Positions 62,747-64,000 of a stretch of DNA of 64,000 nucleotides are shown here, piece after piece (within the stretch, counting starts at the first letter, position 1; the number at the start of each line of letters is the position of its first letter). The notes beneath the pieces were generated by a model. That model searched no databases. It worked only from the letters and a program-made list of their open reading frames with translations, and was not told the DNA's origin. The translations under genes were made by a program, and so were the position numbers. Source of the DNA: Microbacterium sp. Se63.02b (GTDB lineage: Bacteria > Actinomycetota > Actinomycetes > Actinomycetales > Microbacteriaceae); NCBI RefSeq assembly GCF_014171575.1, contig NZ_CP050453.1:310001-374000 (forward strand). The letters run 5' to 3'.

Positions 62747-64000
62747 TCACGAACCCGCGCCCTCCTTCCAGGTGTTGTAGAACCAGAGGTTGCCGTAGGC
62801 GCGGTCGAATGCCAGACCGTGCACGCTGTCCTGCGACGAGACCAGCGAGGGCCGGTAGTACAGCGGGATCGAGGGGACGATCTCGGTCAGGCGCTCCTGC
62901 GCCTGCGCATACAGATCCGCGATCTCGTCGGCGTCGGTCGATGCCCGCGCGGTCGCGACGAGTTCATCGAGTTCCGCATCCGCGGTGTTGGTCTGATTGG
63001 TCCCGCGGCGCTCAGGTGTCGTGACCTCTGTCGAGCTGTACTTGATGAACAGGACGTCGGCGGTGTTCGTGGTCCAGATGCCGGCGCTGATGTCCTGCTC
63101 GCCTGCGGCGACGCGGGCCTGCTGATCTTCTGACGAGAGCAGATCGATCTGCACCTCGACCCCGATGTCCTTGAGCTGGTCCTGCACGATCTCGAGGATC
63201 TGGTTGGCCTGCGTCACGTCACCCGTCGTGGGGAAGTAGAGCGACAGGCGCTGGCCGTCCTTCGTGCGGAACCCCTCGGAGTCCACCTCGGACCAGCCGG
63301 CGTCGTCGAGGATCTCATTGGCCTGATCGACGTCATGGGTGAATGTGGCGGTGCTGTTCTCGGCGTAGTTCGGCGTCGAAGGCACGAGGAAGCCGTCCGC
63401 CACCGTCCACTGCCCGAACGAGACCGCGTCGATGATCGCCTTGCGGTCGAGGCCGGCGAAGATCGCCTGCCGCACCGCCTGGTCATCGAGAGGAGCATTG
63501 TTCTCGTTGAGCCACAGCGAATACGGATGGCCGGGACGGTCGAACCTGGTGAACTCGAGGCTGTCGTTGCTCTGCACCGATTCCACGCTCTGCGGCGGAG
63601 TCCAGTCGATGACATCGAAGTCGCCGGCCACCAGGCCGTTGTAGCGCACGCTGTCTTCGGCGACGAAGCTGATCTCGATGCCGTCGAGGTAGGCGGCGCC
63701 CGTCCTTCCGGCATCCGACTCCGGCGCCCAGCCGTAGTCGTCGTTGCGCTCGAGAGTGAGGGACTCGTCCGCCCGCCAGTCGACGACCTCGAACGGTCCG
63801 GTGCCGATCGGGTGATCGACGATCGTCTCGGGCGCCTCGGTGAGCTGCTTTCCCGAGATGATGCTCAGGTAAGCCTGCGACAGCACGTTGATGAGCGCGG
63901 AGTACGGTTCGGAGAGGGTGATCTCCAGGGTCAGGTCGTCGATGGCCTTCGAGCTCTCGTACGGCCCGAGGTACGACGCCTGCAGCGGCGCCGCCGTCGC
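62747..64000 (-). CDS. ABC importer solute-binding protein, family 5 (5' partial)
   Basis: C-terminal 417 residues of an oligopeptide-type substrate-binding protein (SBP_bac_5); signal peptide and start lie beyond the window. Family landmarks: HPIGTGPFEVVDW, DDQAVRQAIFAGLDRKAI, LDDAGW and NLWFYNTWKE at the end. It sets the specificity of the importer encoded next; substrate unknown, possibly an organosulfur or small nitrogenous compound given the monooxygenases. Confidence 0.9.
   Translation of the reverse strand, partial: ATAAPLQASYLGPYESSKAIDDLTLEITLSEPYSALINVLSQAYLSIISGKQLTEAPETIVDHPIGTGPFEVVDWRADESLTLERNDDYGWAPESDAGRTGAAYLDGIEISFVAEDSVRYNGLVAGDFDVIDWTPPQSVESVQSNDSLEFTRFDRPGHPYSLWLNENNAPLDDQAVRQAIFAGLDRKAIIDAVSFGQWTVADGFLVPSTPNYAENSTATFTHDVDQANEILDDAGWSEVDSEGFRTKDGQRLSLYFPTTGDVTQANQILEIVQDQLKDIGVEVQIDLLSSEDQQARVAAGEQDISAGIWTTNTADVLFIKYSSTEVTTPERRGTNQTNTADAELDELVATARASTDADEIADLYAQAQERLTEIVPSIPLYYRPSLVSSQDSVHGLAFDRAYGNLWFYNTWKEGAGS

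Overview
The window comes from a high-GC actinobacterium, most likely a Microbacterium-like member of the Microbacteriaceae. Indicators are the strong G/C third-position bias, frequent GTG starts, ATGA/GTGA start-stop overlaps in nearly every operon, a single-cysteine (mycothiol-type) arsenate reductase, a CmtR cadmium sensor and RES/Xre-type antitoxins of the mycobacterial kind. No rRNA, tRNA or CRISPR array was found.

Layout. (1) 1-7.0 kb, chromosomal backbone: a BMP-type nucleoside ABC importer (5' end outside the window), a class V aminotransferase and an IclR regulator, then a divergent quinone reductase/TetR pair. (2) About 7.09-54.99 kb: a roughly 48-kb accessory island. Copies of AGTCCGAT(C/G)TAAAGC and the palindrome CGGACTNAGTCCG lie at both edges. 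(3) 55.0-64 kb, backbone again: an ArsR/AHSA1 pair, then a minus-strand operon for an oligopeptide-type ABC importer with two flavin monooxygenase-type enzymes. This operon resembles organosulfur or organonitrogen scavenging systems.

Inside the island, 7.2-16.4 kb is a defence-like block: a RES/Xre toxin-antitoxin pair, a 1252-aa protein with a C-terminal PD-(D/E)XK nuclease motif, an orphan paralogue of the RES antitoxin, and a nuclease-NACHT NTPase. 16.4-29.6 kb is an arsenic block with four arsenate-reductase modules (two fused to DNA-binding domains), Acr3, its own TrxA/TrxB, two separate ArsR regulators plus an ArsR domain fused to ArsC, an MFS transporter and a flavoprotein. It also holds a complete pstSCAB phosphate importer with its own atypical winged-helix regulator. 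Presumably arsenate is reduced and exported while phosphate is taken up with high affinity. 29.75-36 kb is a Tn7-like module (TnsA, TnsB, TnsC) whose TniQ target selector carries about seven zinc-ribbon repeats. 36.5-38 kb is a small sigma-factor module with two matching candidate promoters. 38.2-45.0 kb is a copper block (CsoR, CopZ, CPH-type ATPase, DUF305 proteins, Cys-rich four-helix protein). 45.3-49.3 kb is a cadmium block (CmtR, CadA, CadD, LspA). 49.4-54.7 kb is a TniA/TniB/resolvase transposon with recognisable inverted ends, carrying a MerR regulator, a thioredoxin-fold protein and a mercuric-reductase-like flavoprotein.

Two structures are not explained by the genes. A 20-bp palindrome, CCGAAAACGATCGTTTGCGG, recurs in one orientation at the joints between the metal cassettes (38,182; 45,163; 49,362; diverged at 38,035). 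The TniQ-zinc-ribbon array suggests an unusual Tn7-like target-selection system. Five apparent frameshifts are each explained by loss of one base, and three fall in short G or C runs. They look like consensus errors more than gene decay.
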